A DNA stretch of 64,000 bases from assembly GCA_947631625.1 (NCBI GenBank), contig CANRMA010000002.1, positions 62,001-126,000 on the forward strand, read 5' to 3'. Of this stretch, positions 34,984-43,347 are shown piece by piece; position 1 is the first letter of the stretch; each line of letters opens with the position of its first letter. The DNA is from an uncultured Lachnospiraceae bacterium (GTDB lineage: Bacteria; Bacillota; Clostridia; Lachnospirales; Lachnospiraceae). Position numbers and translations under genes: made by a program. The notes beneath the pieces are model-generated. The model ran no database searches, had not been told where the DNA came from, and saw only the letters and a list, made by a program, of their open reading frames with translations.

Positions 34984-36816
34984 ATGAATAACGAAAACGA
35001 AAATAATTCAGTTAAGCCGGAGACAGTTTCCAAACGATCTACAAGCATTGCGTTCGTATTGGTAATATCGGTATTTTCAATGATCGCAGTGACGGTAATA
35101 GTTCTTGGAGCGCTTGGAATTTCTTTTTTGAAGAGGTCCATGAACGAGGATATATCTACATATGAAGAAACTATGTATGATGGTTACCGTATGGAAATTA
35201 AATCCGAGATCGAGGCGGCGGTTTCAATAGTGCAGTCATACTATGATCTGGCGCAGGCAGGAGAGATGACTGAAGAGGAAGCAAAGTATACGGCCAAAGA
35301 GACTATACGTGGAATGCGTTACAGAAGCGACGGTTCGGGGTATATGTGGATTGATGATACGGATTATACTCTGGTCATGCATCCTATCCTTCCGGAGCAG
35401 GAAGGCGATAACCGTTATGACCTGACCGATCAGAACGGAGTTAAGATTATTCAGAATATTATGAAATCCGCTAATGAAGGTGGCGGATATAATGAATTTT
35501 ATTTTACCAAAGCGGACGGAGTTACCGTTGCTCCGAAGCTTGCTTATTCAGAGATGTTTGAGCCATGGAACTGGGTTATCACAACCGGTAACTATGTGGA
35601 TGATATGAGTGCGGAAATAGATGCAAAAGAAGTTGATATACAGAAAGAATTCCGCAACATGCTGGTCGCATATGCAGTATGTATTATAATAATAATAGCC
35701 GCAGTGCTTGCGATATCGATTATGATTGCAAGAAGGCTAGCGGTAGGCATACAGAAGGTAGAGAAAAATCTGCGCAAGATAGAGGAAGGCGATCTGTCGT
35801 TTGAGATTGACGATAAACTGCTTAAACGTTCGGATGAGATTGGTAAGATCGCGCAGTCGCTCGACAAGGTAAAAATGTCATTAATGGGTATGATAGGCGA
35901 AGTCAGTCATACAAGTACGGAGCTTATGAGAAGCAGCGAAGATTTCAGCTCCAAATTCGGCAGCATTACCAATAATATTCAAGATACCAACCGCGCTGTC
36001 GAAGAAATGGCCAAAGGCGCTACCAGTCTTGCGCATGAGACAGAGGTGGTAAGCGATAAGGTACAGGAGCTTGGCAATGTAATCGATATAGAAAAAGAAG
36101 AAATAGATAAACTCGGAGCTTCCGTTGATGAAATGATGAAATATTCCGACGGGGCATCTAAGAGCATTAACAAGCTTTATGAGATTTCGGAAGTTACCAA
36201 CAGCGCTATTCAGGTTGTTGCCGAACAGACCAAACAGACAAGCGAATCCGCAGTGCATATCAACAATATGGTTGAGATCATTAAGAGCATGGCGGCGCAG
36301 ACCAATCTTTTGTCCTTAAATGCCAGCATAGAATCCGCGCGCGCAGGAGAAGCCGGACGAGGCTTTGCGGTAGTTGCGGGAGAGATCAGAAATCTTGCCG
36401 AAAAATCAGCGGAGAGCGCTGCAGGAATTGAAACGGTTGTTAAAGAATTAACAATGAACGTTGAAACTTCTACCGAAAGAATGCAGGAAGTAATGAGCAA
36501 CGTACTTGAGCAGCAGCAGCAGCTTCAGGAAACGCAGGATTCATTCAGCAATCTGTATAAAGAAATTAATGTAGTAGACGGTGTCGCTAAAAATATCGGC
36601 AGCCAGACAGAAGTGCTCAATAATTTGAAGGTAGTCGTTTCTGATTCCGTATCCAACCTCGGAAGCGTTGTGGAAGAAAGCTCAGCCTCCGCGCAGGAGA
36701 CCAGCGCAGGAATGCAGCTTGTGGCGGAATCTATCAGAGAGTGTTATACTGATACTCAAAAGCTTGTATCGCTTAGCGACGAGCAGAGCGAAAAGACCCA
36801 GAAGTTTAAAGTGTGA
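34984..36816 (+). CDS. Methyl-accepting chemotaxis protein with single Cache sensor
   Basis: A 610-residue chemoreceptor. Transmembrane 1 is near residues 20-45 and an sCache domain spans ~50-205 ([36 protein letters not shown]). Transmembrane 2 is at ~220-245, with HAMP to ~300 and then the signalling coiled coil ([20 protein letters not shown] followed by [13 protein letters not shown]). The WID..Y..VMHP motif is typical of sCache_2 domains that bind small organic acids. ATG 34984 follows AAGGAGG; an upstream in-frame start at 34957 precedes that site. The core tip has S for A (IESAR), a common variant. Confidence 0.92.
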   Translation: MNNENENNSVKPETVSKRSTSIAFVLVISVFSMIAVTVIVLGALGISFLKRSMNEDISTYEETMYDGYRMEIKSEIEAAVSIVQSYYDLAQAGEMTEEEAKYTAKETIRGMRYRSDGSGYMWIDDTDYTLVMHPILPEQEGDNRYDLTDQNGVKIIQNIMKSANEGGGYNEFYFTKADGVTVAPKLAYSEMFEPWNWVITTGNYVDDMSAEIDAKEVDIQKEFRNMLVAYAVCIIIIIAAVLAISIMIARRLAVGIQKVEKNLRKIEEGDLSFEIDDKLLKRSDEIGKIAQSLDKVKMSLMGMIGEVSHTSTELMRSSEDFSSKFGSITNNIQDTNRAVEEMAKGATSLAHETEVVSDKVQELGNVIDIEKEEIDKLGASVDEMMKYSDGASKSINKLYEISEVTNSAIQVVAEQTKQTSESAVHINNMVEIIKSMAAQTNLLSLNASIESARAGEAGRGFAVVAGEIRNLAEKSAESAAGIETVVKELTMNVETSTERMQEVMSNVLEQQQQLQETQDSFSNLYKEINVVDGVAKNIGSQTEVLNNLKVVVSDSVSNLGSVVEESSASAQETSAGMQLVAESIRECYTDTQKLVSLSDEQSEKTQKFKV

Positions 36817-36824
36817 TAATAGGC

Positions 36825-36880
36825 TCAGGCTCGGCAGCCTGAGCCGACAGAATTGCTTTGCAATTCTGAATTGGAATGAT
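36825..36880. repeat. Double-hairpin repeat, family B, single inverted copy
   Basis: GGCTCAGGCT/AGCCTGAGCC hairpin followed by CAGAATTGC/GCAATTCTG, in reverse orientation to the cluster at 21.4 kb. It sits directly after the chemoreceptor stop codon and may serve as its 3' end structure. Confidence 0.8.
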
Positions 36881-36968
36881 TAGGATATTCGCATTTAAGG
36901 ATATGGTATAATAAGAGCGACAAAATTAAATAAATTTAACATTATTTAATATAATTTGGGAAATGGAC

Positions 36969-36997
36969 TTGACAGACGCGTCAAAAAAAGTTACAAT
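36969..36997 (+). promoter_or_regulatory. Promoter of tRNA-Leu(CAG)
   Basis: TTGACA (36969-36974), a 17-bp spacer and TACAAT (36992-36997), 12 bp before the tRNA. A GACGCGTC palindrome overlaps the start of the spacer. Confidence 0.85.
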
Positions 36998-37008
36998 AAC
37001 GTTTGTTC

Positions 37009-37092
37009 GCAGGAATGGCGGAATTGGCAGACGCGCACGGTTCAGGTCCGTGTGATAGCAATATCATGAGGGTTCAAGTCCCTTTTCCTGCA
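37009..37092 (+). tRNA. tRNA-Leu (anticodon CAG)
   Basis: An 84-nt class II tRNA. The acceptor GCAGGAA/TTCCTGC is perfectly paired with discriminator A, the anticodon stem is CACGG/CCGTG around loop TTCAGGT (anticodon CAG), with a long variable arm and T loop TTCAAGT. No CCA encoded. Confidence 0.93.
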
Positions 37093-37210
37093 CTTGTAAA
37101 TACCCATAAAATAAACAGTTTGAGTACTGTATCATGTAGGTGTAAACAAAATAGGTAAATGAATAGTATACAAACCTAAACTTATATCATATCGTATCAC
37201 TGTCATGGGT

Positions 37211-37244
37211 AAAAAAAGGGAGGCTTAGATTAGTCTCCCTTTTA
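37211..37244 (+). terminator. Terminator after tRNA-Leu(CAG)
   Basis: AAAAGGGAG (37214-37222) and CTCCCTTTT (37235-37243) form a stem with T residues on both outer sides. It probably ends the tRNA transcript. Confidence 0.8.
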
Positions 37245-37390
37245 TATTGTAATTAACATTTGGCTATCTTTATAATTAATTTGAATATAACTTTTACAAT
37301 ATTAAATAGTAAATATTAAGCTTGCAAAAAGATTGCTTGTATATATTGTCCGTGTTATAATCTTTATATATAGGGAAGGGGGCGCACGAT

Positions 37391-37639
37391 ATGACAGATA
37401 GTGAAAAATTGGATTTACTTTTAAAGAAAGTATCAAATATTGAATCGGATATCACTACAATTAAACTAACTATTGAAAATGAAATACGTGTAAATATTCA
37501 AAGAATAGCTGAAGGGCATCTGGATTTATCAAGAAACTTACATGAAGCAATGAAACCAAGTAATGAAGTAGAAATGTTGGCTATAAAAGTTAGGAGTTTG
37601 GAATCTGAAATCAGAGAACTAAAAAGAAAAATAGTCTAA
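37391..37639 (+). CDS. Small coiled-coil protein
   Basis: An 82-residue protein with heptad-like spacing at both ends (LDLLLKKVSNIESDITTIKL and VEMLAIKVRSLESEIRELKR) around a conserved-looking middle (NIQRIAEGHLDLSRNL). GGAAGGGGG lies before the ATG. Similar short proteins occur as orphan genes in Firmicutes, but no function is known. Lower GC than neighbours, as is the following pair, which suggests an acquired segment between tRNA-Leu and 38.6 kb. Confidence 0.65.
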   Translation: MTDSEKLDLLLKKVSNIESDITTIKLTIENEIRVNIQRIAEGHLDLSRNLHEAMKPSNEVEMLAIKVRSLESEIRELKRKIV

Positions 37640-37833
37640 GGATTGATAAATATACCGGTATCAGAAGTAAAGAAAAAAGCTGATAAAAATTGCAGGACGC
37701 ACATTGCAAAAGAGTACAATTAGTTATTCCCAATGAAGAAGCTGAAAAATAAGATTAAAAAAATGAAATGTTAAATTTAAAAATATTTGTGAGATTAAAA
37801 TGATGTAATGCATAATAACAGGAGACGTTTTTT

Positions 37834-38013
37834 ATGTGCGATTTAAAAAAATACAGTGAGATATATGAAGAGATCATCAAGCTTAGTCCGGATGACACTC
37901 TGCAGCTTGTTTTAGAGTCTGCAACTGAAGAAGAAAAGTTATTCTATGAGATGGTGGGAGATTATTTACTTCAGCAAAAACAAAAAGAGTCCATAGCGAG
38001 GAATGTATTTTAA
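37834..38013 (+). CDS. Putative antitoxin of zeta-like toxin pair
   Basis: A 59-residue acidic helical protein (MCDLKKYSEIYEEIIKLSPD, then LQLVLESATEEEKLFYEMVG). It ends in TAATG, overlapping the start of the zeta-toxin-like gene by one base, and has an AGGAGA site. Position, size and charge are those expected of the neutralising partner in zeta/PezT systems. Sequence relation to known epsilon or PezA antitoxins is not apparent. Confidence 0.65.
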   Translation: MCDLKKYSEIYEEIIKLSPDDTLQLVLESATEEEKLFYEMVGDYLLQQKQKESIARNVF

Positions 38014-38570
38014 TGAAAAAATATGTTATTTTAGGCGGAGTCAACGGGGCCGGAAAGTCAACGTTGTTTTCGCTTATTTATTCGTTGGGAGAGATAGAAA
38101 AAATTAATTTTGATGATGTTGTAAGAAAATTGGGAGACTGGAAAGATATTGATAATGTAGTAAAAGCAGGGAAGATTGTTATTAATAAAGTAAATAATTG
38201 TTTTGATAATGGAATTTCTTTTAGTCAGGAAACAACATTATGTGGCAGAAGTATTTTTCATAATATCAAAAAAGCAAAGGAACTCGGATACAGCGTAGAA
38301 TTACATTATGTAGGTCTTGATAGTGCAGAAATTGCAAAAGAAAGAGTAAAAAACAGGGTTAAGCAAGGCGGGCATGGAATACCTGATAAAGATATTGAAA
38401 GACGTTACGTAGAAACTTTAAAAAATCTAAAACCTGCAATATTACAATGTGATTTGGCCGCAATATATGACAATTCGGAAGCATTCAGAAGGTTTGCAAT
38501 TTACAAGAATGGAAAATGCGTGAGAATTTCACGTAATGTTCCTAATTGGTATAAAGCGATATTAAGTTAA
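38013..38570 (+). CDS. Zeta-toxin-like P-loop kinase
   Basis: A 185-residue P-loop protein of the zeta toxin/PezT group. Walker A is GGVNGAGKSTLF. The conserved FDDVVRKLG (substrate-site Asp), SQETTLCGR, and RVKNRVKQGGHGIPDKDIERRY (Arg-rich lid) all match zeta-type kinases. Classical members phosphorylate UDP-N-acetylglucosamine and poison wall synthesis; others act on different substrates. Translation is coupled to the small upstream gene by TAATG. Shorter than streptococcal zeta (~290), like many chromosomal versions. Confidence 0.8.
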   Translation: MKKYVILGGVNGAGKSTLFSLIYSLGEIEKINFDDVVRKLGDWKDIDNVVKAGKIVINKVNNCFDNGISFSQETTLCGRSIFHNIKKAKELGYSVELHYVGLDSAEIAKERVKNRVKQGGHGIPDKDIERRYVETLKNLKPAILQCDLAAIYDNSEAFRRFAIYKNGKCVRISRNVPNWYKAILS

Positions 38571-38583
38571 TAGAAAATCAGCC

Positions 38584-39288
38584 TCAAAAGTGCAACCTCC
38601 TGTTCACTTCGTTTCGCAGGCGCTTTTTGGTCAGGATTGTTATAAGCGTTATATCAATAATGGCGCAGACCGTGAGTACGACCGCCGACCAACTTATACA
38701 CAACGCATCGTTGTAATAATTGCGTATCAACAACTCCAGAGCGACGCAGAATACAGCAGTTTCCGTAAAAAGGTATAGTGAACCCGAAAGTATATTGAAC
38801 GGAAAGCTGCGCGCGAGCAGCGTAAAGAGTTCGATAAGCGCAGTTACCATGACTGCTATATACAGTCCAAGCTCCCAGAACCATCTTGAATCATTCGTAA
38901 GGAATGTTATGAGGTATAAATACGTGGCAACTGCGGCTCCGTCAGCGAGCAGGGACAGATATAAGGGACATTTTGTATAAATAACCGCCGGAAAAGCAAA
39001 GAAGAAAAGGCATATGCACACGCCTATGACCATAAAGGACCAAAGCGCGCCTTTAAAAACAAGCATATTTAAAAGCAGACAGGTTATTGAGGTCGCAGAC
39101 AGAACCACGGTCAAAAGAAGCCCTAAATCTTTTCGTTTCACTACCTCTACTTCGCCTTTGGAAGCGGGGTATGAGTCCCCGGCAAGTACAGTGTCGGGGT
39201 TATTTGGATTTATTACCGGCGTGTTGCACAGCGGACATTCTTTTAAAGATGAGTCCAGTTCCACGCCGCAGTTTACGCAATATGACAT
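38584..39288 (-). CDS. DUF6320 zinc-ribbon membrane protein
   Basis: A 234-residue protein with an N-terminal zinc ribbon (MSYCVNCGVELDSSLKECPL followed by CNTP; four Cys) and six membrane helices from residue ~53. It matches DUF6320, whose genes in Lachnospiraceae usually lie beside a condensation-like acyltransferase and an alpha/beta hydrolase, exactly as here (39367 and 41232). A joint role in a lipid or ester modification is inferred, not established. Confidence 0.75.
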   Translation of the reverse strand: MSYCVNCGVELDSSLKECPLCNTPVINPNNPDTVLAGDSYPASKGEVEVVKRKDLGLLLTVVLSATSITCLLLNMLVFKGALWSFMVIGVCICLFFFAFPAVIYTKCPLYLSLLADGAAVATYLYLITFLTNDSRWFWELGLYIAVMVTALIELFTLLARSFPFNILSGSLYLFTETAVFCVALELLIRNYYNDALCISWSAVVLTVCAIIDITLITILTKKRLRNEVNRRLHF

Positions 39289-39366
39289 ATCATTTCCTGC
39301 CTTTCTTTGTTGTTAATTTTTTAACGATCGTCAAGTTATTTCTGATCTCGTTACCATTTATTATTT

Positions 39367-40701
39367 TTATTTTTGGAAATCCGGTTGCTGTTTCCTGCTT
39401 TTGGCGTCCTTATTACTTTCAATTTTGACATGAATTCCGTCCTGCACCAGTTTTCTAAAAAAGAAGCGTTCTACGTCATTTTCCACTATGCTTGAAGCAA
39501 AATTTATGGTGAGAGTGTCCTCAAAACTTATAATGGCGCAGTTGGTGCGTGACGAAAATGGCTGTCCCATATAAATATCAAATCGTTCAATATGTTTTTT
39601 CATATCTTCAGGAACCTTCATCGCGCCCATATTGGTCAGTCCTGCCGAAGAATTTTTGTCCTGGATCTTGGTGTAAAAAGTGCGGACCACAAAATCCTTA
39701 ATAAAAAGAGGAACAACGCGGATAAAAGGATTGCGCTGTGTAGAGGCATTTGTGGTTATATCGCCGCGCAGAAGTTTTTCATTGATATAATAACGCATAA
39801 AATTATGAACATGCGTAACGATCTCGTCAAAAGTATAATCCCCAAGACGCGGATCTATGGACGGATATACCATTGTTATGAAATTGCGTAAAGTTTTAGA
39901 CGGAAAAAAGCGTCTCAAATTAACGGGCATGGCGATCTTAACAGGCTTAAGTCTCAAGTGAGGTTCTTTTTCCTGTTTTTGAAGTAAAGCATAAAGCAGT
40001 ACCGAGTTCAGATATTCCGTTAAAGTGGCATTATATTTTCCGGCAACAGCCATAAGCTCCTTTACCGACATTATGCCGTCGATTATATTTAAAGTATAAA
40101 AAGGCTCTTTGGTTCCTCTGACGCGGTATGCTTTTTCGCTTGGGCGCGGCGGACATACTCTGGCATTGGCATAGCGCATATAAGCGTCTTCAAGTTCTTC
40201 CTCATCCGGCGCATCGTCAATATTCAATACAAAACCTGACGGTTTGACGTTATGGCCTTTCAGCCCCAGATATACGGCTGTCAGAGTCTGCAAAACACAC
40301 ATGCCCCCCGTACCGTCGCCCAGACAGTGGTGGGCTTCAAGCGAGATCCTTCTGCCATAATAGTAAACCCGTATCAGATAGCGGTTGTTTGCCTTAAAAG
40401 GCATAGGCATACAGGGATTTTTGATATCGGGCATAACAAAAGGACCGGGTCTGTTATTCGGCTCCAGATAACGCCAGAATACTCCTTTCCTGATAGCCAC
40501 CTTATAAGTGGGAAAGCGCGGAAGCGTCATATCAAGCGCTTTCTGCAAAAGACCGGGATCTATTTCTTCCTTCAAAAGTACCGACAAACGATACACTGAA
40601 GAAAAATCCCTGCGCTGCAGCGTTGGATATACGATTGCCGACAGATCCAACTTATACCATACTTCTTTTTTATTCTTCTGAATTGAACGTGCCTTGTCCA
40701 T
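39367..40701 (-). CDS. Alcohol acetyltransferase / condensation-domain-like acyltransferase
   Basis: A 444-residue cytosolic CoA-dependent acyltransferase-fold protein. The catalytic motif appears as AHHCLGDGTGG, i.e. the HHxxxDG signature with His and Asp retained, and a late structural motif reads NFASSIVENDVERFF. The first half has KALDMTLPRFPTYKVAI, typical of this group. Upstream of DUF6320 on the same strand (gap 78 bp), so probably one operon with it. Substrates are unknown. Confidence 0.78.
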   Translation of the reverse strand: MDKARSIQKNKKEVWYKLDLSAIVYPTLQRRDFSSVYRLSVLLKEEIDPGLLQKALDMTLPRFPTYKVAIRKGVFWRYLEPNNRPGPFVMPDIKNPCMPMPFKANNRYLIRVYYYGRRISLEAHHCLGDGTGGMCVLQTLTAVYLGLKGHNVKPSGFVLNIDDAPDEEELEDAYMRYANARVCPPRPSEKAYRVRGTKEPFYTLNIIDGIMSVKELMAVAGKYNATLTEYLNSVLLYALLQKQEKEPHLRLKPVKIAMPVNLRRFFPSKTLRNFITMVYPSIDPRLGDYTFDEIVTHVHNFMRYYINEKLLRGDITTNASTQRNPFIRVVPLFIKDFVVRTFYTKIQDKNSSAGLTNMGAMKVPEDMKKHIERFDIYMGQPFSSRTNCAIISFEDTLTINFASSIVENDVERFFFRKLVQDGIHVKIESNKDAKSRKQQPDFQK

Positions 40702-40708
40702 AAAAACC

Positions 40709-40906
40709 CTACCCCATTAATCATAGAAGCGGATAACCCAAACCCTTCCAATCAAGAATTGCATAGCAATTCTTGCAGCTCAGGTCGCCGGACCTGAGCT
40801 TATCACCTACCCCATTAATCATAGAAGCGGATAACCCAAACCCTTCCAATCAAGAATTGCATAGCAATTCTTGCAGCTCAGGTCGTCGGACCTGAGCTTA
40901 TTATAG
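40709..40906. repeat. Double-hairpin repeats, family B-like, two tandem copies
   Basis: Two nearly identical 98-bp direct units (from 40711 and 40809). Each has hairpin AAGAATTGC-ATA-GCAATTCTT and hairpin CAGCTCAGGTC/GACCTGAGCT, and the shared box CCTTCCAATC. The loop of the second hairpin differs by one base between units. The arrangement parallels the clusters at 21.4 and 36.8 kb with diverged sequence. Confidence 0.88.
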
Positions 40907-40976
40907 CATACATTGCCTGACTTATGGTATAATATACCTGCAATTAATATATTTTTATCCGGCAGCAGCATTATCC

Positions 40977-41209
40977 GGTCAATATTATAGGTAATTGTGA
41001 AACACTATACCAACGTATATTGATTGTGCAGATTTAACAAACACCATTGCAGGCGCTCTGAGCCCACCGGTAGTTAGGCTGCGTATTTTGCAGCCTTAGT
41101 ACCGCTGTGAGGCTCAATGCAACGCAAGTGTGCCTGCAAAGGTTTTGTTAAATTTGTACAATCTCGATAACATATTTCATAGTTTCACAATTGCCCGGGT
41201 CAATATTAT
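40977..41209. mobile_element. MITE-like element, copy A3, with 12-bp target duplication
   Basis: The element spans about 40989-41197, with ends AGGTAATTGTGAAAC and GTTTCACAATTGCCC and the family core. It is flanked by perfect 12-bp direct repeats, GGTCAATATTAT at 40977-40988 and 41198-41209. This is the clearest evidence of transposition in the window. It lies between an extended -10 box (TATGGTATAAT, ~40924-40934) and the esterase gene. Confidence 0.85.
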
Positions 41210-41231
41210 TATAATACAAGGAGCAAACATT

Positions 41232-42128
41232 ATGGCGATCGCAGACAAAAAAAACCAAAATTTAATGCATCTGATAAAGAAGATGCACGGAGCCGTGGAA
41301 AACGTGGATATAGAGAAGCACAGGCAGTCTCAGGATCACTTCGGGGTACTGCTTGGAAACAGTAAGGACGTAAATATCAAAGAATTTGATATTGAAGGAA
41401 TTCACGGCGAATGGATATCGGTAAACCGGGCGCACATGAAAAAGTATGTTATCCTTTACTGTCATGGCGGCGGATATTCAACGGGCAGCAGTATATATGC
41501 AAGGACGCTGACGACCAAGTTAGCCATGTCTACTTCTATGGACGTGCTGAGCTTTGATTACAGGCTGGCGCCCGAACACCCTTATCCGGCTGCAACGGAC
41601 GACGCCATGACGGTCTGGAATTATCTTATGCTTTTAGGTTATGGGGCAAGGGATATAATAGTTGCGGGAGATTCGGCCGGCGGTAATCTGGCTCTGTCGC
41701 TTACGCTTAAGCTTAAGAGCGAGGGAAGGCTCCTGCCCAGAGGACTGGTGCTCATGTCGCCGTGGACGGATTTAACTTCGTCGGGCAGGTCGCATAAGAC
41801 GAGGGCGGATATAGATCCTGTGCTTGATGATGCATATATAGAAGAGATGATAAACAATTACGCAAACGGTGAAGATTTGAAAGATCCTCTTATATCGCCG
41901 CTTTATGGCAGCTATGACGGTTTTCCGCCAACATATATACAGGTGGGCGATAATGAGATTCTTTTAAATGATTCCACCCTTCTGCACAAAAAGATGGTCA
42001 AGGCCAATGTTTCGGTCAAAATAGATGTATTTAAAGGCATGTGGCACGTTTTTCAGATGTCGCCGTTTAAGACCGCATATGAGGCGATGGATAAAAATGC
42101 GGAGTTTATTTATGATATTTGCAGATAA
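41232..42128 (+). CDS. Alpha/beta hydrolase, hormone-sensitive lipase family
   Basis: A 298-residue esterase. The oxyanion motif HGGGYSTGS, nucleophile elbow GDSAGGNLAL (Ser), acid region in DIDPVLDDAY or PTYIQVGDNEILL, and His in GMWHVFQ complete the HSL-type triad. It probably hydrolyses short acyl esters. The ATG at 41232 has AAGGAG; the frame continues back into the MITE to 41130 but that start is not credible. It neighbours the divergent acyltransferase-DUF6320 pair often found with it. Confidence 0.9.
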   Translation: MAIADKKNQNLMHLIKKMHGAVENVDIEKHRQSQDHFGVLLGNSKDVNIKEFDIEGIHGEWISVNRAHMKKYVILYCHGGGYSTGSSIYARTLTTKLAMSTSMDVLSFDYRLAPEHPYPAATDDAMTVWNYLMLLGYGARDIIVAGDSAGGNLALSLTLKLKSEGRLLPRGLVLMSPWTDLTSSGRSHKTRADIDPVLDDAYIEEMINNYANGEDLKDPLISPLYGSYDGFPPTYIQVGDNEILLNDSTLLHKKMVKANVSVKIDVFKGMWHVFQMSPFKTAYEAMDKNAEFIYDICR

Positions 42129-42249
42129 AAAAAGGATTTTGCTAAAAGAAGCAGAATAATATAATCAGGATTATTTTTTTATTTATTTAGTATATCGGTC
42201 GTGAAGTTGGGTTTTATTGTTTAATTTAATTCATGTATGGAGAATCTGA

Positions 42250-43254
42250 ATGAATATACGGGAAAGCCTTGAACAGTGGGAAAAAGAATACCTAAGCCCC
42301 TATGCGACGTTAAGCATGAATTCCAAAGGACGGCGCAGAGAAGAGGAGCAGTGCGATATACGGCCTGTATTTCAGCGTGACAGGGACAGGATCATACATA
42401 GTAAATCATTCCGCAGGCTGAAAGACAAGACTCAGGTATTTCTGACGCCGGAGGGAGATCATTACAGAACCCGTCTGACTCATACATTAGAGGTGAGCCA
42501 GAATGCGAGGACTATTGCAAAGGCGCTTATGTTGAATGAGGATCTTGTCGAGGCCATAGCGCTTGGACACGATCTCGGGCACACGCCTTTTGGACATGCG
42601 GGAGAACGGGCGCTTAACCGTAAATGTCCTTACGGTTTTTCACACAATGAGCAGAGCGTCAGGACTGTGGATATTCTTGAGAAGAACGGGCAGGGGATAA
42701 ATCTTACTTATGAAGTGCGGGACGGTATCAGAAATCATCAGACTTCCGGTATGCCGGGCACTTTGGAGGGAAAAGTTGTAAGACTGTCCGATAAGATAGC
42801 CTATATCCATCATGACATGGACGATGCGATAAGAGGCGGCATACTTAAGGAAGCCGACGTGCCGGAAGAGATAGGCGATGTTATAGGCTACAGCTGCGGA
42901 GAACGGTTGGACTTTTTTATCCATGATATCGTGACGACAAGCCGCGGTAAAAATGATATATGCATGTCGCCCGAAGTGGAAGAGGCCATGTTTAAGTTAA
43001 GGCAGTTCATGTTTGAAAGAGTATATCAGAATCCGGTCGCGAAAAGCGAAGAGGGTAAGGCGGAGCAGCTTATAGAGACTTTATATGATTATTATCTTGA
43101 ACACATAGAGCTTTTGCCGGATTTCATGCTGAAGCTGTATGATGAGGGAGAAAAACCTGAGATACTGGTGTGCGATTTCATAGGTTCGATGACGGACAGA
43201 TTTGCCATCGCGACTTATCAGGAAATATATATTCCCAAGACATGGCACGGTTAA
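42250..43254 (+). CDS. dgt: Deoxyguanosinetriphosphate triphosphohydrolase-like protein
   Basis: A 334-residue HD-domain phosphohydrolase that removes triphosphate from dNTPs. The metal-site residues are in RTRLTHTLEVSQNARTIAKA (His), ALGHDLGHTPFGHAGE (His-Asp) and the later DKIAYIHHDMDD (Asp). The N-terminal RIIHSKSFRRLKDKTQVF is family-typical. It opens the dgt-dnaG-rpoD-trmK block usual in Clostridia, 93 bp before dnaG. Confidence 0.93.
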   Translation: MNIRESLEQWEKEYLSPYATLSMNSKGRRREEEQCDIRPVFQRDRDRIIHSKSFRRLKDKTQVFLTPEGDHYRTRLTHTLEVSQNARTIAKALMLNEDLVEAIALGHDLGHTPFGHAGERALNRKCPYGFSHNEQSVRTVDILEKNGQGINLTYEVRDGIRNHQTSGMPGTLEGKVVRLSDKIAYIHHDMDDAIRGGILKEADVPEEIGDVIGYSCGERLDFFIHDIVTTSRGKNDICMSPEVEEAMFKLRQFMFERVYQNPVAKSEEGKAEQLIETLYDYYLEHIELLPDFMLKLYDEGEKPEILVCDFIGSMTDRFAIATYQEIYIPKTWHG

Positions 43255-43347
43255 AGGCGCGTTACGTTACATAAGCGCATAAATTTATGATAGTATTTTA
43301 TGCAGGATTTATGCAGGATATTTATTTGATACAGGGCAGGTTAGGGT

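Noticed and set aside
41130-41231. N-terminal extension of the esterase into MITE copy A3
   Set aside because: The added residues come from the transposed element; the downstream ATG has AAGGAG and fits the family.
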